Below, piece by piece: positions 32,813-42,082 of a stretch of 64,000 bases of DNA. Source of the stretch: CAVZXS01 sp963779325 (GTDB lineage Bacteria; Bacteroidota; Bacteroidia; Chitinophagales; Chitinophagaceae). The translations under genes and the position numbers were made by a program. Below the pieces are notes generated by a model that saw only the letters and a list, made by a program, of their open reading frames with translations, ran no database searches and was not told the origin of the DNA. Position 1 is the first letter of the stretch. Each line of letters begins with the position of its first letter. The stretch is from the NCBI GenBank assembly GCA_963779325.1, contig CAVZXS010000010.1, positions 124,001-188,000 on the forward strand, written 5' to 3'.

Positions 32813-35024
32813 TCGGGATTGTCAGCATTATTTCAGAACCCTTTCCCTGCGTTGAATGAATATCGAGTGTTCCGTTAAGTGCCGCAGCCCTTGCCCGCAT
32901 ATTTTTTAACCCGCTTGAAGAAGTTTGTTTCGATACATCAAAGCCTTTACCGTTATCGCTGATAACCATCCGGAGTTTATTACTATTTCTTTCTAAAGCT
33001 ACATGCACTTCAGTCGCATCTGCATATTTGGAAATATTGTTTACGGCTTCTTTATAGATGAGAAAAAAATCGCGACGCTGACCCATATCAAGCGTTTTAT
33101 TCAACACCTGTTCATTTATATTAATAACAGTTTGAATATTTTTTGATTCCAGCGTATGCGCCGCGTACTCCCGCATGCGAATCACCATTTTTTCCAACGT
33201 ATCATTCTCGGGTTTAACCGACCATACAATATCGCTGATACCCTGCTGTACCGCCGTTGATTGTTCAGTTATTTTTTGTAAAAAGGAAGACGCCTTCGTA
33301 CGGTCTTTATACAAATTCTTTTCAGAAACTTCGGATAATATTTTTATGCTTGTAAGTGTAGATCCTATTTCATCATGCAGATCCTGCGCTATATTATTGC
33401 GCACCGAAAGCAGCGCTTCCTGCTGTTGTATCTTTCTTTTAAGTTGGTAACGGTTAAAAAGAAAATAGCCCAATACCGCCAGCAACCCGATACCGGCCAG
33501 GATGAAATTTCTTATCGTTTCAGAGTTTTTCAGCTTTCGGTCCTGTAGCTGTTTTTCTTTCTCGGCCAATTGCAATTGCTGTTCATTGGTTTTAGCAAGT
33601 AATATTTGTCGTTCCAACTGTTCGTCCTGCTGCGAAATTTTTAATTCCTGCAACTCTTTTGCTTTAGACAGTAATTCTATTTCATTTTCTTTTTTTTGCG
33701 CTTCCAGCAAATTACCGGAGATCAATGCTTTTTGCTTTTCAATTTGGAGTTGCTTTATCTTTTGATCGGCATTCAGCCTGATGATTTCATTATCCTTTTT
33801 TTCCGTTTCATACTGTATTTTTATTTTCTCAATGCCGGCTAACGAACCGGCCGTGGCAATTGAATCCCTGTATGAAGTGAAATTTTTGTAATACTTGTAA
33901 GCATTTGTATAATCATTATGCGACAAGTAGAAACTGTTCATTTTTTCGTATGCATTCGCAATATTTTCTTTATTCCCCAGCCGCAGGGAAAGGTCTAACG
34001 CTTTTCTATAGAAATTTACAGCACCGGCAGAATCATTTGTGGCATTAGCAAGATTACCTGCGGAAACATACATTCTTGAAAGCAACGGCTTGTTATCTGT
34101 TTCTTCGAAAAGAGCAATTGCTTTATTCTGCCATTCAAGTGCAGGGCCGTATTCTTTCATCTTACTGTGATATGCAGACATACCTGAATAAGCACCCGCT
34201 TTCAGTTTTATATTACTAATCTTTTCGGCGTATGTAACTGCCAGCTTCAAATGCCGCAAAGCAAGAGCAAAAGAATCTTTAAGAATATATAATTGGCCGA
34301 TATTAATATTAGGTATAACCAATCCCCGGATATCGTTTTGCTTTTCTCTGAAATAAATACTCTTCTTTTGAAAATCGATTGCATCATCGGTGCGGCCCAA
34401 GAGATAATATATGGAAGATAAATTACTATATGTTTCCCCCTGCCCAACATCACTTTTAAGCTTTTCATACAGCTTCAAAGCTTTAAAAAACCATTCCGCC
34501 GCCTGATCCTTTTTGCTGATTGCCATATAAACAGACCCCAGGTTACTGTAAATCTCCGCAGTTTTTAAGGATTGCTCCTTTTCCGATTTCAACTCAAGCG
34601 CCGATAAAAAAAATTCCGAAGCTTCCTTCGTTCTCCCCTGCTCAAGCAGATATATACCTGTACGGTTTTTTGTATTAACAATAAGAGCAGTATCATTTAA
34701 TTGCAGGGCAAGCCGGCCCAATATTGAATCATATTTTCTTACCTCCGTCATTTTCCCGTTTACCATCATTACTTCAGCAAGTATATTGTATGCGTCGGCC
34801 TGAATTTTTTTGGCCCCGCTCTTCAGCGCCATTTGCAAAGCCATATTACTTTCATGAACAGCAGAGTCATAAAGTACCCTTTTCATGAAAACATCAGCCT
34901 TCAGTAAATGATTACGGAGAACTGATATATCCGTACTGCTATTTTTGTCCTGGCAAAAACCAATAGTTAAAAAAAAATTAGACAGGAATAACAGGAGCGT
35001 TTTTTTTACAATCAAAGATTTCAT
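32805..35024 (-). CDS. TPR-containing sensor histidine kinase (HisKA_3 type)
   Basis: 739 residues. A signal/anchor N-terminus is followed by about seven TPR repeats (about 40-400), for example ETYSNLSSIYYLLGRTDDAI. A coiled coil (about 405-500) precedes one membrane helix (FILAGIGLLAVLGYFLFNRY). The kinase core has the phospho-His motif DLHDEIGSTLTSIKILSE and the ATP-binding DNGKGFDVSK and GLKNMRARAAALNG boxes. The periplasmic TPR superhelix is the usual Bacteroidota arrangement for sensing a peptide or protein ligand. It forms a two-component system with the downstream regulator. No operator copy is visible in front of this gene. Confidence 0.92.
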   Translation of the reverse strand: MKSLIVKKTLLLFLSNFFLTIGFCQDKNSSTDISVLRNHLLKADVFMKRVLYDSAVHESNMALQMALKSGAKKIQADAYNILAEVMMVNGKMTEVRKYDSILGRLALQLNDTALIVNTKNRTGIYLLEQGRTKEASEFFLSALELKSEKEQSLKTAEIYSNLGSVYMAISKKDQAAEWFFKALKLYEKLKSDVGQGETYSNLSSIYYLLGRTDDAIDFQKKSIYFREKQNDIRGLVIPNINIGQLYILKDSFALALRHLKLAVTYAEKISNIKLKAGAYSGMSAYHSKMKEYGPALEWQNKAIALFEETDNKPLLSRMYVSAGNLANATNDSAGAVNFYRKALDLSLRLGNKENIANAYEKMNSFYLSHNDYTNAYKYYKNFTSYRDSIATAGSLAGIEKIKIQYETEKKDNEIIRLNADQKIKQLQIEKQKALISGNLLEAQKKENEIELLSKAKELQELKISQQDEQLERQILLAKTNEQQLQLAEKEKQLQDRKLKNSETIRNFILAGIGLLAVLGYFLFNRYQLKRKIQQQEALLSVRNNIAQDLHDEIGSTLTSIKILSEVSEKNLYKDRTKASSFLQKITEQSTAVQQGISDIVWSVKPENDTLEKMVIRMREYAAHTLESKNIQTVININEQVLNKTLDMGQRRDFFLIYKEAVNNISKYADATEVHVALERNSNKLRMVISDNGKGFDVSKQTSSSGLKNMRARAAALNGTLDIHSTQGKGSEIMLTIPTT

Positions 35025-35223
35025 TTTAAACTAATTTGTTTTTTCCTTCTGAAAATTAATACAAATTATTGAAATAAATTTATTGGTTTATCCATCATAT
35101 CACTTGCAGGGTTTGCAACTTTTATGGAGGCAATTTTCCTTTTCTACTAAAGAGAGTTAACAAAGAGCCGTTCCCAATCACGGGTAATTATTTCTTTGAT
35201 TAGAAGTAATAGCCGTTATTTCT

Positions 35224-35230
35224 TATTTTG
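35224..35230 (+). promoter_or_regulatory. Possible -7 element of the malic enzyme gene
   Basis: TATTTTG, 20 bp before the ATG at 35250, resembles TAnnTTTG. A TTTG at 35195-35198 is 25 nt upstream, longer than the usual spacer. Confidence 0.35.
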
Positions 35231-35249
35231 CAGCCCCAACAGGTAACTT

Positions 35250-37595
35250 ATGCAAAAAGACGATTTACGTAAACAGCAGGCATTGGAATACCATGCCAAA
35301 GGAAGACCCGGAAAAATAGAAGTAGTACCTACTAAAGAAGCAAAAACACAACGAGATCTCTCATTGGCTTACAGTCCCGGCGTAGCCGTTCCTTGTTTGG
35401 AAATAGCGGCCAACCCTGAAGATGTATATAAATATACCGCCAAAGGAAATTTAGTAGGCGTTATAAGTAATGGTACCGCAGTACTGGGCTTGGGCAATAT
35501 AGGCCCCGAAGCCGGTAAGCCGGTAATGGAAGGTAAAGGCGTATTGTTTAAAATATTTGCCGACATAGATGTTTTTGATATTGAAATAAATGAAACCGAC
35601 CCGGTAAAATTTGTACAAATTGTAAAAGCATTGGAGCCTACATTCGGCGGCATCAACCTGGAAGATATAAAAGCGCCTGAATGTTTTTATATAGAAACCG
35701 AGCTGAAGAAGCAAATGAAAATTCCGGTAATGCACGACGACCAGCATGGCACGGCTATTATATCCGCCGCCGCATTATTAAATGCGCTGGAAATACAAAA
35801 GAAAAAAATAGATAAAGTAAAATTTGTAGTAAACGGCGCCGGTGCCGCGGCTATGGCGTGTATACTTTTATACGAAGCCTTGGGCGCCAAGCACGACAAC
35901 TTTTTAGTATTTGACAGGAAAGGTGTGCTGAATAAAGACCGCACCGACCTGGAAGATTTTAAATTAAAATTCGCCAATGCTAAACATAACATGACACTTG
36001 AGCAGGCGATGAAAGATGCAGATGTGTTTATTGGTTTGAGTGCCGGCAATGTAGTAAATGCGGAGATGATAAAAAGCATGGCGAAAAATCCGATTGTGTT
36101 TGCCATGGCCAACCCCGATCCGGAAATAAGTTGGGAAGATGCGACAGGTGCAAGACCCGATGTAATAATGGCCACCGGCCGCAGCGATTACCCTAACCAG
36201 GTGAACAATGTATTGGGCTTCCCGTATATTTTTCGCGGTGCGTTGGATGTACGTGCTACCAATATAAATGAAGCCATGAAATTAGCCGCAGTAAAAGCAT
36301 TGGCCGAATTGGCCAAAACACCGGTACCCGATATTGTAAATATGGCTTACAATGAAAAAACAATTTCATTCGGGCCGGAATATATTATTCCTAAACCGTT
36401 GGATCCCCGATTGCTTTCTACAGTAGCGCCGGCCGTTGCTAAAGCCGCTATGGAAAGCGGTGTAGCAAAATACCCGATAGCCAATTGGGATAGCTATATA
36501 ACAGAGCTGAATAAAAGATTGGGACAGGATAACCAGGTACTGAGAGTAATTGGCAATAAAGCCCGCCGTGATCCCAAACGTATTGTTTTTGCGGAAGCGG
36601 ATAATGCAAAAATTTTAAAAGCTGCGCAAATAGTATACGATGAAGGAATCGGTTACCCGATTTTATTGGGCGATGAAACTAAAATCAGGAAAATTGCCGA
36701 TGACAACGGAATTGACCTGGAAGATATGCCCATCTTCGATCCGCGCAGTGATGAAATGGAAGAAAAGAGAATGTTTTACAGTCAACTCTTTTTTAAGAAA
36801 AGACAACGCAAGGGCTTTAATGCGTATGAAGCGAAAAAAGTAATGAAGGACCGAAACTATTTTGGTTGTATGATGGTAGAATGCGGCGATGCGGATTGTA
36901 TGATTTCGGGCCTGGCGAAAAACTATAATGATACCATACGACCGGCAATACAAACAATAGGAACCGAACAAGGCACCAAAAAAATTGCGGGTATGTATTT
37001 AATGCTTACCAAAAAAGGGCCGCTTTTTTTAGCGGATACTACCGTTAATTTTAATCCCACTGCGGAGGAACTCTCTGAAATAACGTTGATGGTGGCTCGT
37101 GAAGTTCGCAATTTGAATATTATACCGCGTATCGCCATGCTCAGCTACAGCAATTTCGGCAGCAGCATGTCGCCGGAAGCCATGCTGGTGGCCAAAGCAA
37201 GGGCGCTTGTAAAAGAAAAAATGCCTTCCTTAATTGTAGATGGTGAGATGCAGGCCAGTGTAGCGTTTAATAAAGAACTGATGAAAGAGAATTATCCTTT
37301 CAGCGAACTGGCGGATACGGACGTAAACACGTTGATATTCCCCAACCTGGCTTCGGGCAATATCGCATACAATCTTTTAAAAGAATTGGAAACAGCGGAT
37401 GCCATCGGTCCCATTCTGCTGGGATTAAATAAACCCGTACATATTTTACAATTGGGCAGTTCGGTGCGCAGTATTGTAAACATGTCGCTCATTGCCATAG
37501 TAGATGCGCAACTAAAAAGTAAAACGAATACCACAGCTGAAGTAAAGAAAAGTAAGTGGTGGAAGAAATTCAGAAAAGTAAGTAAGGAAATGTAG
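35250..37595 (+). CDS. maeB: NADP-dependent malic enzyme with C-terminal phosphotransacetylase-like domain
   Basis: 781 residues. Residues 1-~430 are malic enzyme: SPGVAVPCLEIA, VISNGTAVLGLGNIGP, MHDDQHGTAIISAAALLNAL, and the NADP-binding VVNGAGAAAMACILL. Residues about 440-760 are a phosphate acetyl/butyryl transferase-like domain (RIVFAEADNAKILKAAQIVYDEG, LMVAREVRNLNIIPRIAMLSYSNFGSS). This is the standard MaeB fusion that oxidatively decarboxylates malate to pyruvate and CO2, making NADPH; the C-terminal part is regulatory in characterised members. It stands alone with its own promoter. Confidence 0.96.
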   Translation: MQKDDLRKQQALEYHAKGRPGKIEVVPTKEAKTQRDLSLAYSPGVAVPCLEIAANPEDVYKYTAKGNLVGVISNGTAVLGLGNIGPEAGKPVMEGKGVLFKIFADIDVFDIEINETDPVKFVQIVKALEPTFGGINLEDIKAPECFYIETELKKQMKIPVMHDDQHGTAIISAAALLNALEIQKKKIDKVKFVVNGAGAAAMACILLYEALGAKHDNFLVFDRKGVLNKDRTDLEDFKLKFANAKHNMTLEQAMKDADVFIGLSAGNVVNAEMIKSMAKNPIVFAMANPDPEISWEDATGARPDVIMATGRSDYPNQVNNVLGFPYIFRGALDVRATNINEAMKLAAVKALAELAKTPVPDIVNMAYNEKTISFGPEYIIPKPLDPRLLSTVAPAVAKAAMESGVAKYPIANWDSYITELNKRLGQDNQVLRVIGNKARRDPKRIVFAEADNAKILKAAQIVYDEGIGYPILLGDETKIRKIADDNGIDLEDMPIFDPRSDEMEEKRMFYSQLFFKKRQRKGFNAYEAKKVMKDRNYFGCMMVECGDADCMISGLAKNYNDTIRPAIQTIGTEQGTKKIAGMYLMLTKKGPLFLADTTVNFNPTAEELSEITLMVAREVRNLNIIPRIAMLSYSNFGSSMSPEAMLVAKARALVKEKMPSLIVDGEMQASVAFNKELMKENYPFSELADTDVNTLIFPNLASGNIAYNLLKELETADAIGPILLGLNKPVHILQLGSSVRSIVNMSLIAIVDAQLKSKTNTTAEVKKSKWWKKFRKVSKEM

Positions 37596-37903
37596 TGTTA
37601 TGCTAATAAAATAATGGCCATTGTTTTAAAATAGACAACAGGCAATGAGCAATTGGCAAATACCAAAATCTGTACGAACATGATATTTGATTATTTTACA
37701 AGCTCGTATTACACTTAACTTAACAGTAGTAAATTTTCTATTGAGAAATGGCAAACCATTAATTTAAAGCTTCCGCTGCTTTTTATTTACACTATTTACT
37801 TTATAAACTTTTTATACTTGTACTACTCAACAGACCGTATGAACTTTATAAACCGCACGGCTCTTGCGCCTTGTTGCTTAATCCGTTATCTTAGCAAATT
37901 AAT
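37596..37903. other. Intergenic region before mlaE
   Basis: 308 bp with no credible gene. Near its end a TTG (37864-37866), 20 nt, then TATCTTAG (37887-37894) form a plausible Bacteroidetes promoter immediately upstream of the ATG at 37904. Nothing else stands out. Confidence 0.5.
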
Positions 37904-38641
37904 ATGACCATATTCAGTGATATAGGACGTTTTTTGTTGATGCTGAAAGGCATGTTTTCCAAACCCGAGAACTGGAAAATGTACTGGAAAGAATTCATGC
38001 ATCAATGCAATGATATCGGTATCGGTTCATTGGGTATTGTAGCATTAATTTCGGTTTTTATGGGCGCCGTGTCTACCGTGCAAACAGCGTATCAATTGGT
38101 TTCTCCTTTAATCGGCAAATCTACCATAGCACAAATAGTAAGAGATACGGTAATACTTGAGTTTGCGCCTACCTTAGTTTGTATTGTGCTGGCCGGTGTA
38201 GTAGGCAGTAAAATTGCCGGCGAGTTGGGCAATATGCGGGTAAGCGAACAGATAGATGCATTGGAAATAATGGGCGTTAATACCAAAGCTTATTTAGTAA
38301 TGCCAAAGATAGTAGCTGCCATTGTGGTAATTCCCTGCCTCGTAATATTAGCGATGGTATTGGGTATCTGGGGCGGCCGTTTGGCCGGCGAAATGACGGG
38401 CATTATATCAAATACGGTTTATGACAGGGGATTGAACGAAAGTTTTTGGGCTTACAATGTAACATTCGCATTGATTAAGGCCTATACATTCGCATTTATT
38501 ATCGCCTCCGTGCCTTCGTATTTTGGTTATTATGTAAAAGGCGGTGCGTTGGAAATAGGCCGCGCAAGTACCAAGGCAGTGGTGGTGACATGTATATTAA
38601 TTTTATTTTCCGATTATTTGTTAGCGGCGTTATTGTTATAA
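37904..38641 (+). CDS. mlaE: Phospholipid-transport ABC permease MlaE
   Basis: 245 residues of the MlaE/YrbE/TRIC-type permease family. Conserved features are the GIGSLGIVALISVFMGAVSTVQTAYQL segment, the ILEFAPTLVCIVLAGVVGSKIAGELGNMRVSEQIDALEIMGVN motif with its invariant EL..M.V..QIDAL core, and several hydrophobic helices. It forms the inner-membrane part of the Mla system that moves phospholipids between membranes. The ATPase partner follows 155 bp downstream. Confidence 0.93.
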   Translation: MTIFSDIGRFLLMLKGMFSKPENWKMYWKEFMHQCNDIGIGSLGIVALISVFMGAVSTVQTAYQLVSPLIGKSTIAQIVRDTVILEFAPTLVCIVLAGVVGSKIAGELGNMRVSEQIDALEIMGVNTKAYLVMPKIVAAIVVIPCLVILAMVLGIWGGRLAGEMTGIISNTVYDRGLNESFWAYNVTFALIKAYTFAFIIASVPSYFGYYVKGGALEIGRASTKAVVVTCILILFSDYLLAALLL

Positions 38642-38754
38642 AAATTTGTCTTTGCCATCCGGCAGTGAATTTTTTATTGACGGTTCATTATTCAGGATTA
38701 CTAATTTAAAAAAACTCTATTGTATAAAAAACAGTTATAATTACTCCCCTTTAG

Positions 38755-38786
38755 GCCCGCCCGACTGAACGTCGTTCGGGCAGGGG
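38755..38786. repeat. REP-like palindrome between mlaE and mlaF
   Basis: Inverted repeat CCCGCCCGA ... TCGGGCAGGG with a short loop (about 10 nt), just upstream of the mlaF start. A related CCCGCC...GGACGGGCAGG palindrome is at 51414-51435. It is probably a dispersed element rather than a terminator, since no T run follows. Confidence 0.65.
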
Positions 38787-38796
38787 ATGGAAGTAT

Positions 38797-39606
38797 ATGA
38801 TTGAAGTAAAAAACATAAAGAAAACCTTTGGCGACAAAACTGTTATTAACGATGTAAGCGCAGTAATGAAAGCCGGGCAATGCAATCTTATTATCGGTTC
38901 CAGCGGAAGCGGTAAAACGGTATTGATGAAATGTATGGTGGGTTTGTTTGAACCCGATGCCGGCGAAATATTTTTTGGCGGCCAAAACTTTACCCAAATG
39001 GATACGGAGCAGCGTAAAGAAATACGAAAGGAAATAGGTATGCTGTTCCAGGGCTCCGCGTTGTTCGACAGTCAAACGGTGGAACAGAATGTGATGTTTC
39101 CGCTGGATATGTTTACCAAATGGGATCATAAAAAAAAGTTGGAAAGAGTGAATGAAGTATTGAACAGGGTGAATTTGATAGATACCAATAAAAAATTTCC
39201 GGCGGAACTGAGCGGCGGTATGAAAAAAAGAGTAGGTATAGCCCGGGCAATTGTACTGAATCCAAAATATCTTTTTTGCGACGAACCGAATTCGGGTCTT
39301 GATCCGCAAACATCCCTGGTAATAGATAAACTGATTGAAGAAATAACAAAGGAGTTTAATATTACCACCGTGGTAAATACGCACGATATGAACAGTGTAA
39401 TGGAAATAGGCGATTACATTATGTATATGTACAAAGGAGATAAAGAATGGGAAGGCAATAATAAAGAAATTATTTTCAGCAAAAATCAACGGTTGAACGA
39501 ATTCATTTTTGCATCTGAATTTTTAAAAGACGCCAAAGAAATGCGTATGCTGGAAGAAAGCGGCAAAATGCCCAATAACAGGAACATGGATGATATGATG
39601 AAATAA
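38797..39606 (+). CDS. mlaF: Phospholipid-transport ABC ATPase MlaF
   Basis: 269 residues. Walker A GSSGSGKT, Q-loop GMLFQGSALFDSQTV, signature ELSGGMKKRVGIARA and Walker B YLFCDEPNSGLDP are all present, with the H-loop in VVNTHDMNSV. The FQG.ALFDS..V pattern is characteristic of the Mla ATPases. With MlaE it powers phospholipid transport at the inner membrane. No MlaD-type MCE protein follows in this window. Confidence 0.94.
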   Translation: MIEVKNIKKTFGDKTVINDVSAVMKAGQCNLIIGSSGSGKTVLMKCMVGLFEPDAGEIFFGGQNFTQMDTEQRKEIRKEIGMLFQGSALFDSQTVEQNVMFPLDMFTKWDHKKKLERVNEVLNRVNLIDTNKKFPAELSGGMKKRVGIARAIVLNPKYLFCDEPNSGLDPQTSLVIDKLIEEITKEFNITTVVNTHDMNSVMEIGDYIMYMYKGDKEWEGNNKEIIFSKNQRLNEFIFASEFLKDAKEMRMLEESGKMPNNRNMDDMMK

Positions 39607-39732
39607 ACAGGCCCTATCGTACACTTAAACTTTGCTGTAATTGAAAAAATTCAGGATGAAAAAGCGGATTGAGAAGCTGTACATTTTGGTATGAGTGAGT
39701 TGTAAGTCTTAGGTTGTAAGTTTGGGGTTACA

Positions 39733-39763
39733 TTTTTTGACTTTTGACTTTTACCTTTTGACT
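39733..39763. repeat. Short TTTTGACTTTT repeats upstream of sucD
   Basis: Three to four CTTTTGAC/TTTTACC units, like the longer run before yebC at 26175-26262. A TACTTTTG (39787-39794) closer to sucD could be its -7 element. Confidence 0.5.
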
Positions 39764-39816
39764 TTATAAACTCAACACAAATCCCTTACTTTTGCCGCAA
39801 CAATTAAATATCATTT

Positions 39817-40689
39817 ATGGCTATATTAGTTAATAAAAATTCTAAGATATTAGTACAGGGCTTTACCGGTACGGAAGGTACTTTTCATGCTACGCAAATG
39901 ATTGAATACGGAAGCAATGTAGCAGGTGGTGTAACACCCGGCAAGGGCGGCAGTAAACATTTGGACCGACCCGTTTTTAATACGGTAAGCGATTGTGTAA
40001 AAACAACCGGCGCCGATGTAAGTATCATTTTTGTTCCGCCGGCATTTGCCGCCGACGCTATAATGGAAGCCGCCGAAGCGGGAGTGAAATTAGTTGTATG
40101 TATTACAGAAGGCATACCGGTGCAGGATATGGTAAAAGTGAAAAATTATTTATTGACTACCAATACAAGACTGATAGGCCCCAACTGCCCGGGGGTTATT
40201 ACCGCCGGCGAATGTAAAGTAGGTATCATGCCCGGTTTTGTATTTGTAAAAGGAAGAATAGGTATTGTATCTAAATCAGGTACGCTTACTTACGAAGCTG
40301 CGGACCAAGTGGCGAAAGCCGGTCTTGGTATTTCCACTGCCGTTGGTATTGGCGGCGACCCGATTATTGGCACTACTACCAAAGAAGCCGTAGAACTTTT
40401 TATGAACGACCCGGAAACGGATGCCATAGTAATGATAGGCGAAATAGGCGGCGGTATGGAAGCCGAAGCCGCTCAATATATAAAAAGCACCGGCAATAAA
40501 AAACCGGTTGTAGGTTTTATAGCAGGACAAACGGCCCCTCCCGGCCGCCGTATGGGACATGCCGGCGCCATAGTAGGCGGAGCCGATGATACTGCCGCCG
40601 CCAAAATGAAAATTATGGCCGAATGCGGTATACACGTAGTTAGCAGCCCCGCCGATATTGGAAAAAAAATGGCGGAAGTAATAAAATAA
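39817..40689 (+). CDS. sucD: Succinyl-CoA synthetase alpha subunit
   Basis: 290 residues, the normal length. CoA-binding N-terminal domain (LVQGFTGTEGTFHATQMIEYGSNVAGGVTPGKGG) and ligase domain (LIGPNCPGVI, RIGIVSKSGTLTYEAA). The active-site phosphohistidine is in PPGRRMGHAGAIVGG. It converts succinyl-CoA to succinate with nucleotide triphosphate synthesis in the TCA cycle. The beta subunit is not adjacent. A terminator follows. Confidence 0.97.
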   Translation: MAILVNKNSKILVQGFTGTEGTFHATQMIEYGSNVAGGVTPGKGGSKHLDRPVFNTVSDCVKTTGADVSIIFVPPAFAADAIMEAAEAGVKLVVCITEGIPVQDMVKVKNYLLTTNTRLIGPNCPGVITAGECKVGIMPGFVFVKGRIGIVSKSGTLTYEAADQVAKAGLGISTAVGIGGDPIIGTTTKEAVELFMNDPETDAIVMIGEIGGGMEAEAAQYIKSTGNKKPVVGFIAGQTAPPGRRMGHAGAIVGGADDTAAAKMKIMAECGIHVVSSPADIGKKMAEVIK

Positions 40690-40714
40690 CTTAAGTAAAT
40701 TACCTATGTTTGTT

Positions 40715-40746
40715 AAACAGTACAGTATTTGTACTGTTTTTTCTTT
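40715..40746 (+). terminator. Terminator after sucD
   Basis: 9-bp stem AAACAGTAC/GTACTGTTT with a 7-nt loop, followed by a T-rich run. Confidence 0.88.
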
Positions 40747-40885
40747 ATACATTATATCTTTCCTAAGCACTATTCGGCCCCTGCTTTCTTGTTGGAACCC
40801 ACCAATCCTTCCCCCTTGAAATAAATAGGACTGTTTATTTTATCTAATTATTTTATTTATCAAACCGTCATTTAAAATTTAATTT

Positions 40886-41977
40886 ATGAAAAAAATTTCT
40901 ACCTTACTGCTTTGTGCAATTACTTTTCTGTTGTCTTTAAATTCGAATGCACAGGTTGTTATCAGTGAATTTCATTACGATAATACGGGTGCAGATGTCA
41001 ATGAACAAATAGAAATATTTGGCCCGGCAGGTACTGACCTTACAGGATGGAGTATTGTATTATACAATGGTACACCGGCATCGGCGGTCAGCTATGCTAC
41101 TCTTCCTCTAAGCGGAACTATTCCAAACCAGTGTACTATTGGAGGAAATAACTACGGTGTAGTAACAGTAGCTGCTGCAGGTTTGCAAAACGGAGCCAGT
41201 GATGGCATGGCATTAGTGAACGGAGGTGGTACAGCTTTAGCATTAATTAGCTATGAAGGCGTATTTACAGCGACTAATGGCCCTGCAATCGGATTAACTT
41301 CAGTTGATATTGGAGTTAGTGAAGACGGAACAGGAACAGCAACAGGTTCCATTCAAAGAAATTCAACAGGTAATTCATGGACAGTAGCTCCTGCTATAAA
41401 TACTTTCGGAGCATGCAATCCCGGGTTTGCTGTGTTACCCATCTCTTTCAAAAGTTTCTCAGCTAAAAAGAACAGCAACACGATCAGTTTAAACTGGCTG
41501 GCTGCAAGTACCGATAACGCTTCTTACTTTGCAGTTGAAAAAAGCACCAACGGAAATACCTATACAACACTTACCAAAGTAAATGCGCTTACCGGCGAAA
41601 ATAATTATTCCTTTACCGATAACAGCGCCGCTGCGGGCAATGCATTTTACCGTATAAAATTGGTGGACGCCGATGGCAGCCTTAAATTCAGCAACGTACT
41701 TCGTGTAAAAGCGGGCGGCAAAACATTTTCGCTCAACAGTATTTATCCTACCGTTGTTTCTTCGGTGGTAAACCTGCAAATCAGCAGCGATAAAAAAGAA
41801 ATCGCTTCACTTGAAATCATGGATATAAACGGAAGATTGTTGCAAAGACAAACACTTGCATTGAGTGACGGTATTGCTACCTACCCTGTTAATGTCAGTT
41901 CGCTGGCAACGGGCAGTTACTTAGTACGCATTACTGCCAATGAAGAAATACTGACAGGCCGATTCAGCAAACAATAA
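40886..41977 (+). CDS. Secreted protein with T9SS C-terminal sorting domain
   Basis: 363 residues. A signal peptide (to SNAQ) is followed by VVISEFHYDNTGADVNEQIEIFGPAGTDLTGWSIVLYNG, a lamin-tail-like beta domain (about 23-170). A second beta-sandwich (about 185-280) begins SFKSFSAKKNSNTISLNW. The last ~80 residues (YPTVVSSVVNLQI, LEIMDINGRLLQRQ, LATGSYLVRITANE) are a type A T9SS sorting domain. The protein should be exported by the type IX system and attached to the surface or released. Its ligand is unknown. Confidence 0.88.
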   Translation: MKKISTLLLCAITFLLSLNSNAQVVISEFHYDNTGADVNEQIEIFGPAGTDLTGWSIVLYNGTPASAVSYATLPLSGTIPNQCTIGGNNYGVVTVAAAGLQNGASDGMALVNGGGTALALISYEGVFTATNGPAIGLTSVDIGVSEDGTGTATGSIQRNSTGNSWTVAPAINTFGACNPGFAVLPISFKSFSAKKNSNTISLNWLAASTDNASYFAVEKSTNGNTYTTLTKVNALTGENNYSFTDNSAAAGNAFYRIKLVDADGSLKFSNVLRVKAGGKTFSLNSIYPTVVSSVVNLQISSDKKEIASLEIMDINGRLLQRQTLALSDGIATYPVNVSSLATGSYLVRITANEEILTGRFSKQ

Positions 41978-42002
41978 TTGAAAAACCTTACAATACATAA
42001 GA

Positions 42003-42034
42003 AGCCGTCCCCAATTCGGGGCGGCCTCTTTTTA
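42003..42034 (+). terminator. Terminator after the T9SS cargo gene
   Basis: GCCG(T)CCCC / GGGGCGGC stem with one bulged base and a 5-nt loop, followed by CTCTTTTTATT. Confidence 0.85.
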
Positions 42035-42082
42035 TTGCACAATTTTTAAAACCCTGCTTAAGGTGGAGAGAGGTGTATTTAT

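Noticed and set aside
38755..38786. Hairpin before mlaF considered as a terminator
   Set aside because: No T run follows on either strand, and similar palindromes occur elsewhere, so it is listed as a REP-like repeat.
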